A DNA stretch of 64,000 nucleotides. Origin: Phycicoccus jejuensis. Lineage in GTDB: Bacteria > Actinomycetota > Actinomycetes > Actinomycetales > Dermatophilaceae. The notes beneath the pieces were generated by a model. The model saw only the letters and a list, made by a program, of their open reading frames with translations, had not been told where the DNA came from and did not search any database. The stretch lies in the NCBI RefSeq assembly GCF_000720925.1, contig NZ_JOEE01000008.1, forward strand, positions 186,001 to 250,000, in the 5' to 3' direction. Shown here in pieces: positions 1-9,657 of the stretch (within the stretch, counting starts at the first letter, position 1; each line of letters opens with the position of its first letter). The position numbers and the translations under genes were made by a program.

Positions 1-2
1 TC

Positions 3-740
3 GCCGAGCGCGGCGACCGCGTCGTCGTCCACCACCGCGGGCCCGGCAGCGCCGACCGGGCGGACGAGGTGCTGGGCTCGCTGGCCGGGGAGGGGCACGT
101 GCGCCTGGCGGCCGACCTCGCCGACCCGGCCGCCGTCGAGGCCGTCGCCGCGGACGCCGTGGTGGCGCTCGGGCGCGTCGACGTGCTCGTCAACAACGCG
201 GCGATGATCGCGGAGCCCGGCTCGTCGGCGAGCCGCCGCGGCGACCACCCGCTCGACGCGACGTCGTACGAGGACTGGGTCGCGGTGTGGCAGCGCACGA
301 TCGCGACGAACCTCCTCGGCCCGGCGAACCTCACGTGGTGCGTCGCCCGGCACATGCTCGAGGTCGCCCCGGCCGACGGCGTCCCGGTCGGCCGCGTCGT
401 CAACGTCGGCTCCCGCGGCGCGTACCGCGGCGAGCCCGACATCCCCGCGTACGGTGCGTCCAAGGCGGGCCTGCACTCCTTCGGCCAGTCGATGGCGCAG
501 CACCTCGGCCGGCACGGCATCGCCGTCACGAGCATCGCCCCGGGTTTCATCGCGACCGAGATGGCCGGCTACGCGATGGCCGACCCGGCCGCCGCCGAGG
601 CCACCCGCGCCCAGAGCCCCTTCCACCGGGTCGCGCAGCCGGAGGAGGTGGCGGCGGCGGTCGTCGCCCTCGCCGAGCCGGCGGCCGAGTGGGCCTCGGG
701 CGCCGTGCTCGACTTCAACGGGGCGTCGTACCTGCGCTGA
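3..740 (+). CDS. SDR-family oxidoreductase (5' end outside window)
   Basis: This is a short-chain dehydrogenase/reductase, an NAD(P)H-dependent oxidoreductase of the cytoplasm; its substrate cannot be told. The open frame enters from the left edge, so the N-terminal TGxxxGxG nucleotide-binding motif is not visible. What remains shows the NNAA structural motif, the catalytic Ser in VVNVGSRGAY, and the YGASK (YxxxK) catalytic pair with Tyr encoded at 450-452 and Lys at 462-464. PGFIATEM follows, as is usual for the substrate loop. A GTG at 69 opens a shorter reading frame, but the frame is clearly coding upstream of it. FabG-like and sugar dehydrogenase roles are equally possible. Confidence 0.85.
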   Translation, partial: AERGDRVVVHHRGPGSADRADEVLGSLAGEGHVRLAADLADPAAVEAVAADAVVALGRVDVLVNNAAMIAEPGSSASRRGDHPLDATSYEDWVAVWQRTIATNLLGPANLTWCVARHMLEVAPADGVPVGRVVNVGSRGAYRGEPDIPAYGASKAGLHSFGQSMAQHLGRHGIAVTSIAPGFIATEMAGYAMADPAAAEATRAQSPFHRVAQPEEVAAAVVALAEPAAEWASGAVLDFNGASYLR

Positions 741-760
741 GCCCGCCGGGGCGACGCACC

Positions 761-766
761 TAGGAT
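761..766 (+). promoter_or_regulatory. -10 hexamer TAGGAT, leaderless promoter of the HIT gene
   Basis: TAGGAT lies 7 nt before the ATG at 774, so transcription should begin at or next to the start codon. There is no Shine-Dalgarno sequence, which fits a leaderless transcript. Confidence 0.55.
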
Positions 767-773
767 CGGGGGC

Positions 774-1313
774 ATGGCCGACCTCGAGAGCACCGCCGAC
801 TTCGCTGGTGAGCCGGACGGCTTCGAGCGGCTGTGGACCCCGCACCGGATGGTCTACATCCAGGGGGACCGCCCCGACCCCGACGCCGGCCACGGCTGCC
901 CCTTCTGCGCGGCCCCGGGCAAGAGCGACGAGGAGGGGCTCGTCGTCCACCGCGGCGAGCACTGCTACGTCGTGATGAACCTCTTCCCGTACAACCCCGG
1001 CCACGTCCTCGTCTGCCCCTACCGGCACGTCCCGCTCTACGTCGACCTCACCGACGAGGAGACGGCCGAGTTCACCCTGCTGACCAAGCAGGCCGTCCGT
1101 GCGCTCGAGGCGGCGTCGGCGCCGATGGGCTTCAACCTCGGGATGAACCAGGGCGCGGTCGCCGGGGCCGGCGTCGCGGCCCACCTGCACCAGCACGTCG
1201 TGCCGCGCTGGGGCGGCGACAGCAACTTCCTGCCGATCGTCGCGCGCACCAAGGCCGTGCCGATGCTGCTGGAGGACGTGCGCGCCCGGCTCGCCGCGCA
1301 CTGGCCCGCCTGA
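774..1313 (+). CDS. HIT-domain protein, Ap4A phosphorylase-like
   Basis: Histidine-triad nucleotide hydrolase/transferase of 179 residues. It carries a CPFC zinc-type cysteine pair at residues 42-45, the NLFPYNPGH strand motif at 69-77, and the triad HLHQHVV with histidines 137, 139 and 141. The length and the Cys pair match the mycobacterial Rv2613c group, which is described as diadenosine tetraphosphate phosphorylase. That activity is inferred here. In Mycobacterium the same gene sits beside the phosphatidylinositol synthase gene; here an EF-G paralogue lies between them on the other strand. The ATG is supported by a -10 box placed for leaderless transcription. Confidence 0.9.
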   Translation: MADLESTADFAGEPDGFERLWTPHRMVYIQGDRPDPDAGHGCPFCAAPGKSDEEGLVVHRGEHCYVVMNLFPYNPGHVLVCPYRHVPLYVDLTDEETAEFTLLTKQAVRALEAASAPMGFNLGMNQGAVAGAGVAAHLHQHVVPRWGGDSNFLPIVARTKAVPMLLEDVRARLAAHWPA

Positions 1314-1320
1314 GGCACCG

Positions 1321-3426
1321 TCAGGCGGAGTCGGCCGTGGCCCTCAGGTGCTCACGGGCCAGGCGGTCCGGCAGCACCTCGTAGCCGCGCGGCTCGCGCC
1401 GGAAGGTCCCCGTGCCGTGCGCGAGCGAGCGCAGGGCCACGGCGTAGTCGAGCAGCTCCAGGCGCGGCACCGCCGCCGTGAGCACCGAGCGGCCGGTGTC
1501 GCCCTCGGCCGGCTCGGAGCCGATGATCTGCCCGCGTCGGGTGCTGACGTCGGTCATCACCGCCCCGAGGTGCTCGTCGTCGACCTCGACCGTCACGGTG
1601 TCGATCGGCTCGAGCAGGCACAGCGACTGCGGGGAGGCGAGCTCGCGCAGCGCGAGCCCGGCCGCGGTCTGGAAGGCCATGTCGGAGGAGTCGACGCTGT
1701 GCGCCTTGCCGTCGGTCAGGGTGACGCGGACGTCGGTGACCGGCCACCCGGCGAGCAGGCCCTTGGCCAGCTGCGCGTGCACGCCCTTCTCGACGCTGCC
1801 GATGAACTGCCGCGGGACGGCGCCGCCGACGACGACCTCGGCGAACTCGACGCCGGAGCCGCGGGGGAGCGGCTCGAGGGTGAGGTGGCAGACCGCGTAC
1901 TGCCCGTGGCCGCCGGACTGCTTGACGTGCCGGCCCTGCGCCTGCGACCGGGTCACCGCGGTCTCCTTGAGCGCCACGGCCACCGGCTCCTGCTCGACCC
2001 CGACGTTGAAGCGGTCGCGCAGGCGGTGCAGGACGAGGTCGAGGTGCGCCGGGCCGGTGGTCCACAGGACGACCTGGCCGGTCTCGGGGTCGTGCTCGAT
2101 CCGCAGCGACGGGTCCTCGGCCGCCAGCTCGCGGAACGCGACGGGCATCCGGTCCTCGTCGGCGCGCGTCGCGGCCCGCACCGCCGCCGGCAGGAGGGCG
2201 TCCGGCAGCGCCCACGGGGTGACGAGGAGCGGGTGCGCGGGGTCGGAGAGGGTGTCGGAGGTCTGCGCGCCGGCGAGCTTGGTCACGACCACGACCTCCC
2301 CGGCCACGGCCTGCTCCTTCGCGAGCAGCTCACCGTCGAGCGGCGACCCGAGCGACCCGGGCCGCACGTCGTCGTCGTGCGCCTCGTGCCCCTCGCCGGT
2401 CGGGCCGTCGAGCAGCTCGAGGTGGCCCGAGACGTGCACGGGGCGGTCCGCGCGCAGCGTCCCGGAGAAGACGCGCACCAGCGAGAGGTGGCCGACGTAG
2501 GCGTCGGACTCGGTGTGGACGACCTCGGCGACGAGCGGGCCGTCCGGGTCGGCCGTGATCGGCACCGGGTCGCCGCCGCCGACGGGCGTCACGGTCGGCA
2601 GCGGACGCATCCTCGGGTGCGGGAACGCCGCCTCGACGAGGTGCAGCAGCACGTCGAGCCCCGCGCCGGTCTCACCCGAGACCGGCAGCACGGGGTGGAA
2701 CGCGCCGTGGGCCACCGCCTGGAGCAGGTCGCGCTCGAGCGTCTCGAACGGCAGGTCCTCCCCGGCGAGGTAGCGGTCCATCAGCTCCGGGTCCTCGGAC
2801 TCCTCGATGATCCCCTCGACGAGCCCCGGACGGTGCGTGTCGAAGGCGTCGGCGTGCTCCGCGCCGGCGGGCCGCACCGTCCGCGCGCCCCCGGCGTAGT
2901 CGTGGATCTCGCCGAGCAGGAGGTCGGCGATGGAGGTCACCGCGCCGTCGGCGCCCGCCACCGGGACCCCGAGCGGCTGGATGCCCGCGCCGAAGTGGGC
3001 CCGGCAGTCCTCGAGCGTCGCGACGAAGTCGGCGTCGCGGGCGTCGAGCTGCGTGACGACGACCGCCCGTGGCATGCCGACGACCGCGCACTCGTGCCAG
3101 AGCTGGCGCGAGCGGGCGTCGGCGCCGTCCGCGGCGGAGACGACGAAGAGGGCGGCGTCCGCAGCACGCAGACCCGCCCTCACCTGCCCGACGAAGTCGG
3201 GGTTGCCCGGGGCGTCGAGGAGGGTCATCACCACCTCCCCGCACGCGAGGGTCGCGGCCCGCAGGCCGGAGGGCTCCGAGCCCTTCGACCGGGTCCCCGA
3301 CCGCGGGGCGAGCTCCTCGACGACGCGGTCGAAGAGCCGCGAGGTCCCCGCGCCGCTCGGTCCGAGGAGGAGGACGGTGCGCAGGCGGGTGGTGTCCGTG
3401 ACGGTCGGGGCCGGTGTTCCGCTCAT
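1321..3426 (-). CDS. EF-G-like translation factor paralogue (EF-G2) with degenerate G domain
   Basis: A 701-residue relative of elongation factor G, with EF-G domains II-V recognisable (for example the domain IV run GGHGQYAVC and the C-terminal RRGQI segment). I chose the ATG at 3426 because GGAGGAG lies about 11 nt upstream; an in-frame GTG 18 codons earlier has no such support. The GTPase domain is decayed. The P-loop reads GPSGAGTS at residues 22-29, with Thr in place of the invariant Lys. The DxPGH motif reads DAPGN (71-75), and NKxD reads TQLD (125-128). I checked the codons directly. Mycobacterial EF-G2 (Rv0120c group) is a known non-essential paralogue, but the present protein appears unable to bind GTP normally. 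It is convergent with the HIT gene. Confidence 0.9.
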   Translation of the reverse strand: MSGTPAPTVTDTTRLRTVLLLGPSGAGTSRLFDRVVEELAPRSGTRSKGSEPSGLRAATLACGEVVMTLLDAPGNPDFVGQVRAGLRAADAALFVVSAADGADARSRQLWHECAVVGMPRAVVVTQLDARDADFVATLEDCRAHFGAGIQPLGVPVAGADGAVTSIADLLLGEIHDYAGGARTVRPAGAEHADAFDTHRPGLVEGIIEESEDPELMDRYLAGEDLPFETLERDLLQAVAHGAFHPVLPVSGETGAGLDVLLHLVEAAFPHPRMRPLPTVTPVGGGDPVPITADPDGPLVAEVVHTESDAYVGHLSLVRVFSGTLRADRPVHVSGHLELLDGPTGEGHEAHDDDVRPGSLGSPLDGELLAKEQAVAGEVVVVTKLAGAQTSDTLSDPAHPLLVTPWALPDALLPAAVRAATRADEDRMPVAFRELAAEDPSLRIEHDPETGQVVLWTTGPAHLDLVLHRLRDRFNVGVEQEPVAVALKETAVTRSQAQGRHVKQSGGHGQYAVCHLTLEPLPRGSGVEFAEVVVGGAVPRQFIGSVEKGVHAQLAKGLLAGWPVTDVRVTLTDGKAHSVDSSDMAFQTAAGLALRELASPQSLCLLEPIDTVTVEVDDEHLGAVMTDVSTRRGQIIGSEPAEGDTGRSVLTAAVPRLELLDYAVALRSLAHGTGTFRREPRGYEVLPDRLAREHLRATADSA

Positions 3427-3495
3427 GCCCCCAATCAACTCCTCCCCGGCACCCTGCACAAGAGGATCGCGGGCCCCCACTACGCTGACCGGACC

Positions 3496-4110
3496 ATGCT
3501 CAACCGATACGCGCGCGCGTTCTTCACGAAGCTCCTCACCCCGGTCGCCTCGCTGCTCCTGCGGCTCGGCATCAGCCCCGACGTCGTCACCGTCATCGGG
3601 ACCATCGGCGTGGCCGCGGGCGCGCTCGTGTTCTACCCGCGCGGCGAGTTCTTCGTCGGCACCCTCGTCATCACGGCGTTCGTCTTCTCCGACACCGTCG
3701 ACGGCATCATGGCGCGGCGCCTCGGGCGCTCCAGCAGCTGGGGCGCCTACCTCGACTCCACGCTCGACCGGGTCGGCGACGCGGCCGTCTTCGGGGGCCT
3801 CGTCCTCTGGTACGCGGGCAACGGCGGGAACGCGTACATGGCCGCGCTCGCGCTCGCCTGCCTCATCCTCGGCAGCGTCGTCTCCTACGCCAAGGCCCGC
3901 GCCGAGGGCCTGGGGATGACGGCGAACGTCGGCATCGCCGAGCGCGCCGACCGGCTCGTCGCCGTCCTCGTGGCCACCGGCCTCACCGGGCTGTTCTCCA
4001 TCCCCACCGTCTTCCTCGGGGTCGTCCTCGCCGTCCTCGCGCTCGCGAGCCTCGTCACCGTCGTCCAGCGCATCCTCGAGGTGCGTCGGCAGGCGCTGGG
4101 CGCCGCGTGA
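3496..4110 (+). CDS. pgsA: Phosphatidylinositol phosphate synthase (CDP-alcohol phosphatidyltransferase)
   Basis: Integral membrane enzyme of 204 residues that joins CDP-diacylglycerol to inositol phosphate, the first step to phosphatidylinositol and its mannosides. The family signature is complete: DTVDGIMAR, then a Gly, then DSTLDRVGD, giving the D-x2-DG-x2-AR...G-x3-D-x3-D pattern. Several hydrophobic helices follow. The inositol role is inferred from context: the acyltransferase and PimA genes follow with GTGA overlaps, exactly as in Mycobacterium Rv2612c-Rv2610c. The frame is open far upstream, but the ATG at 3496 fits the homologous N-terminus and lies 9 nt after a TACGCT -10 box. Confidence 0.92.
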   Translation: MLNRYARAFFTKLLTPVASLLLRLGISPDVVTVIGTIGVAAGALVFYPRGEFFVGTLVITAFVFSDTVDGIMARRLGRSSSWGAYLDSTLDRVGDAAVFGGLVLWYAGNGGNAYMAALALACLILGSVVSYAKARAEGLGMTANVGIAERADRLVAVLVATGLTGLFSIPTVFLGVVLAVLALASLVTVVQRILEVRRQALGAA

Positions 4111-5048
4111 GGGGAGTGCCGGCGCGGCTCGGCGACGCCGCCGTGCTCGCCGGGCACCGCCTGGGCTGGGCCGCCGTCCGGCGGATGCCGGAGCGCGCCG
4201 CCTACCGGCTCTTCGACGCCGTCGCCGACCTCACGGTCGCCCGGGGCGGTGCGGCGCGGATGCGCGCCAACTACGCGCGGGTGCGCCCCGAGCTCGACGA
4301 CGCCGCGCTCGACGCCCTCGTCCGCGACGGGATGCGCTCCTACCTGCGCTACTACTGCGAGGCCTTCCGGCTGCCGGAGCTCGGCCCCGACGAGCTCGCC
4401 GCGCGCGTCCGGCTCGAGGGCGACGCCCCGGTGCGCGAGGTGCTCGACGCCGGCGGCAGCGTCGTCTGCTTCCTCGGTCACCTCGGCAACTGGGACCTCG
4501 CGGGCGCCTGGTGCACGGTGCACCTCGGCCCGGTGACGACCGTCGCCGAGCGGCTCGAGCCCGAGGAGGTCTTCCGCGAGTTCCTCGCCTTCCGCGAGGG
4601 CCTCGGGATGACCATCCTGCCGCTCACCGGGGGGCCCGCCGTCTTCCCGGCGCTGCGCGAGGCCGCGCGCCGCCCCGGCCTCGTCCCGCTGCTCGCCGAC
4701 CGCGACCTCACCCACCAGGGCGTCACCGTCGACCTCTGCGGCCACCCGGCGCGGATGGCGCCCGGTCCCGCGGCCCTCGCCCTCGCCGAGCGCCGGCCGC
4801 TCTTCCCGGTGTCGATCCGGCACGAGCGACGCGGCCGCGGCTGGGGCATCGTCATCACGTTCCACCCGGCGGTCACCGTGCCGGAGACCGGCGCCACCCG
4901 CGAGAAGGTCGTCTCGATGGTGCAGCAGTGCGCGGACGCGCTGGGCTCCGCGGTGCGCGAGCACACGGCCGACTGGCACATGCTCCAGCGCGTCTTCCTC
5001 GAGGACCTCGACGAGGACCGCCTGGCGCGGCAGGGTGTGACATCGTGA
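4107..5048 (+). CDS. patA: Phosphatidylinositol mannoside acyltransferase (LPLAT family)
   Basis: A 313-residue acyltransferase of the lipid A/PIM acyltransferase group. The catalytic H-x4-D motif is GHLGNWD, with His125 and Asp130. It is expected to transfer an acyl chain to the mannose of phosphatidylinositol mannoside on the cytoplasmic face of the membrane. The GTG start overlaps the stop of the synthase gene (GTGA), and its own stop overlaps the pimA start in the same way. Three genes of one pathway are thus translationally coupled. It corresponds by order to Rv2611c. The exact acyl donor and acceptor position are not readable. Confidence 0.9.
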   Translation: MRGVPARLGDAAVLAGHRLGWAAVRRMPERAAYRLFDAVADLTVARGGAARMRANYARVRPELDDAALDALVRDGMRSYLRYYCEAFRLPELGPDELAARVRLEGDAPVREVLDAGGSVVCFLGHLGNWDLAGAWCTVHLGPVTTVAERLEPEEVFREFLAFREGLGMTILPLTGGPAVFPALREAARRPGLVPLLADRDLTHQGVTVDLCGHPARMAPGPAALALAERRPLFPVSIRHERRGRGWGIVITFHPAVTVPETGATREKVVSMVQQCADALGSAVREHTADWHMLQRVFLEDLDEDRLARQGVTS

Positions 5049-6232
5049 GGATCGGGATCGTCTGCCCCTACTCGTGGGACGTGCCGGGAGGCGTGCAGTT
5101 CCACGTCCGCGACCTCGCGGAGGTCTTCATCGGGCAGGGCCACGACGTCTCGGTGCTGGCACCGGCCGACGAGGACTCGGACCTCCCGTCGTACCTCACC
5201 TCGTGCGGGCGCGCCGTGCCGGTGCGCTACAACGGCTCGGTGGCCCGGCTGACCTTCGGCCCGGTGACCTCCGCGCGGGTCACCCGCTGGCTCGAGACGG
5301 GCGGCTTCGACGTCGTGCACCTGCACGAGCCGGTCACGCCGTCGGTCTCGCTCATGGCGCTCTGGGCGGCCGAGGAGCCGGTCGTCGCGACCTTCCACAC
5401 CTCGACCGTCCGCTCCCGGGCGATGCACGCCGCCAACCCGCTGCTGCGGCCCTCGCTGGAGAAGATCCGCGCCCGCATCGCCGTCTCGGAGGACGCCGCG
5501 CGCACCGTGCGCCGGCACCTCGGCGGTGACACCTACATCATCCCCAACGGCGTGCACGTCGACGCGTTCGACGTCGCGCCCCGCCGTCCGGGATGGACCG
5601 GCACCCCGGACGCGCCGACGCTCGCGTTCCTCGGCCGGGTCGACGAGCCGCGCAAGGGCCTCGGGGTCGCCCTCGCGGCCCTGCCGGCGGTCCTCGACGT
5701 CCACCCGCGGGCCCGGCTGCTCGTCGCCGGACCGGGGGAGGCCGACGACCTGCTCAAGCGGGTCGAGCCGCGCGTGGCCGCCGCCACCGTCGTCCTCGGC
5801 GCCGTCTCGGACGCCGACAAGGCCAGCCTCCTGCGCTCGGTCGACGCCTACCTCGCGCCGCACCTCGGCGGCGAGAGCTTCGGCATCGTGCTCGTCGAGG
5901 CGATGGCCGCCGGCGCACCCGTCGTGGCCTCCGACCTCTCGGCCTTCGTGGCGGTGCTCGACGGGGGGCGCGTCGGCGTCACCTTCGAGGCGGGCTCGGC
6001 CGCCGCGCTCGGTGAGGCCGTCGTCGGCCTGCTCGCGGACCCCGCCCGCCGCGAGCACCTGTCCCGCGAGGGCCGAGACCGGGCCCGCACCTTCGACTGG
6101 TCGCGCGTCTCGGGCCAGGTGATGGCCGTCTACGAGACGGTGCTCGAGGGCGCGCACGCCGAGCTCGCGGAGCCGCCCCGCGGCCTGTGGAGCCGGTTCG
6201 TCCGCAGCGTCCCGGGGACGGGGGGCTCGTGA
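5045..6232 (+). CDS. pimA: Phosphatidylinositol alpha-mannosyltransferase PimA
   Basis: GT4-family glycosyltransferase of 395 residues that transfers mannose from GDP-mannose to phosphatidylinositol. The N-terminal half has PGGVQFHV, the nucleotide-sugar enzyme glycine loop, and HLHEP. The C-terminal half has the E-x7-E motif in GESFGIVLVEAM (Glu277 and Glu285). The GTG at 5045 overlaps the acyltransferase stop; longer readings of the frame run through the acyltransferase gene and are rejected. Order and motifs agree with PimA of Mycobacterium. It should be peripheral on the inner membrane surface. Confidence 0.93.
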   Translation: MRIGIVCPYSWDVPGGVQFHVRDLAEVFIGQGHDVSVLAPADEDSDLPSYLTSCGRAVPVRYNGSVARLTFGPVTSARVTRWLETGGFDVVHLHEPVTPSVSLMALWAAEEPVVATFHTSTVRSRAMHAANPLLRPSLEKIRARIAVSEDAARTVRRHLGGDTYIIPNGVHVDAFDVAPRRPGWTGTPDAPTLAFLGRVDEPRKGLGVALAALPAVLDVHPRARLLVAGPGEADDLLKRVEPRVAAATVVLGAVSDADKASLLRSVDAYLAPHLGGESFGIVLVEAMAAGAPVVASDLSAFVAVLDGGRVGVTFEAGSAAALGEAVVGLLADPARREHLSREGRDRARTFDWSRVSGQVMAVYETVLEGAHAELAEPPRGLWSRFVRSVPGTGGS

Positions 6233-6822
6233 GCGACGTCGACATCCTCCAGGTGACGACCTTCGTCGTCATCGTCCTCATCGTCGCCGCCTGGTACCTC
6301 TCGTACGCGGCGGCCCGGCTCGACCGGCTGCACGCCAAGGCCGAGGGCGCGATGAGCGCGCTCGACGCCCAGCTCGTCCGCCGCGCCGAGGCCACCCTCG
6401 AGCTGGCCAACAGCGGCGCGCTCGACCCGGCCACCGCCCTGCTGCTCGCGGACGCCGCGACCGAGTCGGTCGAGCGCACGACGGAGCACCCACTCGCCGA
6501 GGACCTCCTCGACGGGCAGCACTTCGGCGGGCGCGAGGAGGTCGAGTCCGCACTGAGCGAGGTGCTCTCGGTCACCCTCACCGACGACGTCGTGACGCGG
6601 CTGCGGGCCGACGGCGACGAGCTCGTCGATGAGTCGCTCGACCGCATCGCCTCCAGCGCCCTGCGGGTGCGGATGGCCCGGCGGTTCCACAACGACGCGG
6701 TGCGCGAGGTGCGCCGGGTGCGCGGGAAGTGGGTCGTGCGCGTCTTCCGGCTGGCGGGTCACGCGGCGCTGCCCGAGCGGGTCGAGTTCGACGACGACCT
6801 GCCCTCCGCCCTGGCCCGCTGA
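6229..6822 (+). CDS. Small membrane-anchored protein of unknown function, PimA-linked
   Basis: A 197-residue protein I cannot assign to a function. The GTG start overlaps the pimA stop (GTGA), so it is co-translated with the PIM genes. Residues 8-24 form one strongly hydrophobic segment (FVVIVLIVAAWYLSYAA). The rest is helical, charged and predicted cytoplasmic, ending in a basic region (RVRGKWVVRVFRLAGH). Related proteins sit after pimA in other Actinobacteria, in Mycobacterium as the N-terminal part of Rv2609c, where a Nudix domain follows; no Nudix box is present here. A role at the membrane in PIM synthesis is inference from position only. Confidence 0.8.
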   Translation: MSDVDILQVTTFVVIVLIVAAWYLSYAAARLDRLHAKAEGAMSALDAQLVRRAEATLELANSGALDPATALLLADAATESVERTTEHPLAEDLLDGQHFGGREEVESALSEVLSVTLTDDVVTRLRADGDELVDESLDRIASSALRVRMARRFHNDAVREVRRVRGKWVVRVFRLAGHAALPERVEFDDDLPSALAR

Positions 6823-6863
6823 GCGCTGTCGAACCGTGGTCGGGAGCACCCGCGCGACCGTCC

Positions 6864-6869
6864 TAGAAT
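6864..6869 (+). promoter_or_regulatory. -10 hexamer TAGAAT, leaderless promoter of pdxS
   Basis: TAGAAT ends 7 nt before the pdxS ATG at 6877. There is no ribosome-binding sequence between them, so a leaderless mRNA is expected. Confidence 0.6.
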
Positions 6870-6876
6870 CGCGCCC

Positions 6877-7788
<912 letters not shown>

Positions 7789-7798
7789 CGGCCGGCGC

Positions 7799-9631
7799 TC
7801 AGGGGTGGCTCGGCGCGGGTGGGGCGCCGGGCACCTCGAGCGCCACGTCGTCGACGTAGCAGTAGAACCACTCCTCGCCGGGCTCGAAGGAGCGCACGAC
7901 CGGGTGCTCCGTGGCGTGCGCGTGCGCCGTCGCGTGGCGGCCGGGTGAGGAGTCGCAGCAGCCGACGTGGCCGCACTCCTGGCACAGCCGCAGGTGCACC
8001 CACGTGCCGCCGTCGCGCAGGCACTCCACACAGCCGTCGCCGCTCGGGGTCGGGGGCGTGGGGTCGGTCAGGTGCGTACAGGGCATCGGGTCCTCCTCGG
8101 TGGTGGTGACGAGCCGGACCGGCTCGCAGTCGGGGCGGCCCGTGGCGTCGACGCGGGTCGCGAGCGGTGGCGCGCCCACCCCGGCGCAGAACGTCAGCTG
8201 CCGGTCGCCGGCCGCGGGGGCGAGGACGTCGTCGCGCACCGTGAGCCACCCGAGCACCCCGCCGGCGGCGAGGGCGGCCGCGCTGACCCACAGGGCGACC
8301 GCGAACCCGGCGTCGAAGGCGACCGGGTCGTCGTAGGCGCGCCCGGACAGCCCGGCCACGGCGGGGACGACGGCGACGGCCAGCAGGCCGGCGGTGCGGG
8401 CCACGGCGTTGTTGACGCCCGAGGCCATCCCGGCGTGCTCCGCCGGAGCGGCCGCCAGCGCCGTGGCGGTGAGCGGCGAGACCATCGTCACGAGGCCGAG
8501 GCCCAGGACGAGCACCGCCGGCAGGACGTCGAGCAGGTACGACGCCCCCGGGCCGAGCCGCAGCATGAGGAGCACCCCGGCCGCGGCGACGACCGGTCCG
8601 GCCGCCATCTGCCGCCGGGGCCCGAGACGCGCGGCGAGCGCGCCGGAGGTCGAGGAGAGCAGGAGCATCACCCCGGTCACCGGCAGCAGGGCCGTCCCGG
8701 CCGCGATCGGCGAGAAGCCGGACACCACCTGCAGCTGGACGACGAGGAGGAGGAAGACCGCCCCGAGGCCCGCGTAGACGAGGAAGGTCACGAGGTTGGC
8801 GGCACGGAACTGCGCCCCCCGGAAGGCGTCGAAGGGGAGCATCGGGGAGGGGGCCCGCCGCTCGACGACGACGAAGGCGGCGGCGGCGAGCAGCCCGGTG
8901 ACACCGGCGACGAGGACGGCGGCCGAGGCGCCGGACTCGCCGGCCGAGATCAGGGCGTAGGTGGCCCCGCCGAGGGCCAGCGCGCCGAGCACCGCGCCGG
9001 CGACGTCGACCGGGCCGCTCGCGCCGGGGTCGCGGCTCTCGGGGACGTGCCGCACCGCGAGGACGACGACCACCGCGGCGAGCGGGACGTTGACGAGGAA
9101 CACCCACCGCCACGAGAAGGACTGGACCAGCCAGCCCCCGAGGAAGGGCCCGACCGCGGTGGCCACGCCGCCGAGGCCCGACCACGCGCCGATGGCCCGG
9201 CCGCGGTCGACAGGGGCGATGCTCGCCTGGATCATCGCGAGGCTGCCCGGCGTGAGCAGCGCCGCGCCGACCCCCTGGAGGGCCCGGGCCGCGACGAGGA
9301 GCCCGGCGTCCGGGGCGGCTCCGCACAGCAGCGAGGCGACCGCGAACCACACCACCCCGACGACGAACACCCGCCGGCGGCCGAACCGGTCGCCGAGGAC
9401 GCCGCCGAGGAGGATGAAGGCCGCCAGCGTCAGGGCGTAGGCCGAGACCACCCACTGGAGGGTCGCGAAGTCGGCGTCGAGCGAGGCCCCGACGGCCGGC
9501 AGCGCGACGTTGACCACCGTCGCGTCGATGCCGGCGAGCGCCGAGCCGAGGATCGAGGCGACGAGCAGCCACCGCCCGCCCGCCGAGGCGAGCGGGAGCC
9601 CGCGGTCGGTGGTGACGGAGGCGGCGCTCAC
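7799..9631 (-). CDS. 14-TM MFS transporter (DHA2 type) fused in frame to a UBP-type zinc finger
   Basis: One uninterrupted frame of 610 residues. Residues 1 to about 475 are an EmrB/QacA-type drug:H+ antiporter, with GVLGDRFGRRRVFV in the 2-3 loop, the antiporter motif region GPFLGGWLV and about 14 hydrophobic helices. Residues 516-610 are a complete ZnF-UBP domain: CTHL, CVEC, CQECGHVGCCD, then several His and HPV. An internal ATG at 8086 has GAGGAGG 5 nt upstream and would give the zinc finger alone as 95 residues. So the locus may make the fusion, the free finger, or both. The GTG start at 9631 follows the kynU stop by 26 nt, which implies one operon. Confidence 0.85.
   Translation of the reverse strand: MSAASVTTDRGLPLASAGGRWLLVASILGSALAGIDATVVNVALPAVGASLDADFATLQWVVSAYALTLAAFILLGGVLGDRFGRRRVFVVGVVWFAVASLLCGAAPDAGLLVAARALQGVGAALLTPGSLAMIQASIAPVDRGRAIGAWSGLGGVATAVGPFLGGWLVQSFSWRWVFLVNVPLAAVVVVLAVRHVPESRDPGASGPVDVAGAVLGALALGGATYALISAGESGASAAVLVAGVTGLLAAAAFVVVERRAPSPMLPFDAFRGAQFRAANLVTFLVYAGLGAVFLLLVVQLQVVSGFSPIAAGTALLPVTGVMLLLSSTSGALAARLGPRRQMAAGPVVAAAGVLLMLRLGPGASYLLDVLPAVLVLGLGLVTMVSPLTATALAAAPAEHAGMASGVNNAVARTAGLLAVAVVPAVAGLSGRAYDDPVAFDAGFAVALWVSAAALAAGGVLGWLTVRDDVLAPAAGDRQLTFCAGVGAPPLATRVDATGRPDCEPVRLVTTTEEDPMPCTHLTDPTPPTPSGDGCVECLRDGGTWVHLRLCQECGHVGCCDSSPGRHATAHAHATEHPVVRSFEPGEEWFYCYVDDVALEVPGAPPAPSHP
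8085..8100 (-). promoter_or_regulatory. Internal ribosome-binding site and alternative start for the UBP zinc finger
   Basis: On the minus strand GAGGAGG precedes an ATG (first base 8086) by 5 nt, inside the MFS-UBP frame. It is the strongest Shine-Dalgarno match in this operon and sits exactly at the domain border. Confidence 0.5.
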
Positions 9632-9657
9632 CGGACCATCGAACCAGCCGACGGGCC

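Noticed and set aside
1348..4110. 920-codon open frame on the plus strand across the EF-G2 gene
   Set aside because: Only its last 205 codons (from 3496) resemble a protein; the rest is antisense low-complexity Arg/Gly/Val sequence produced by high GC.
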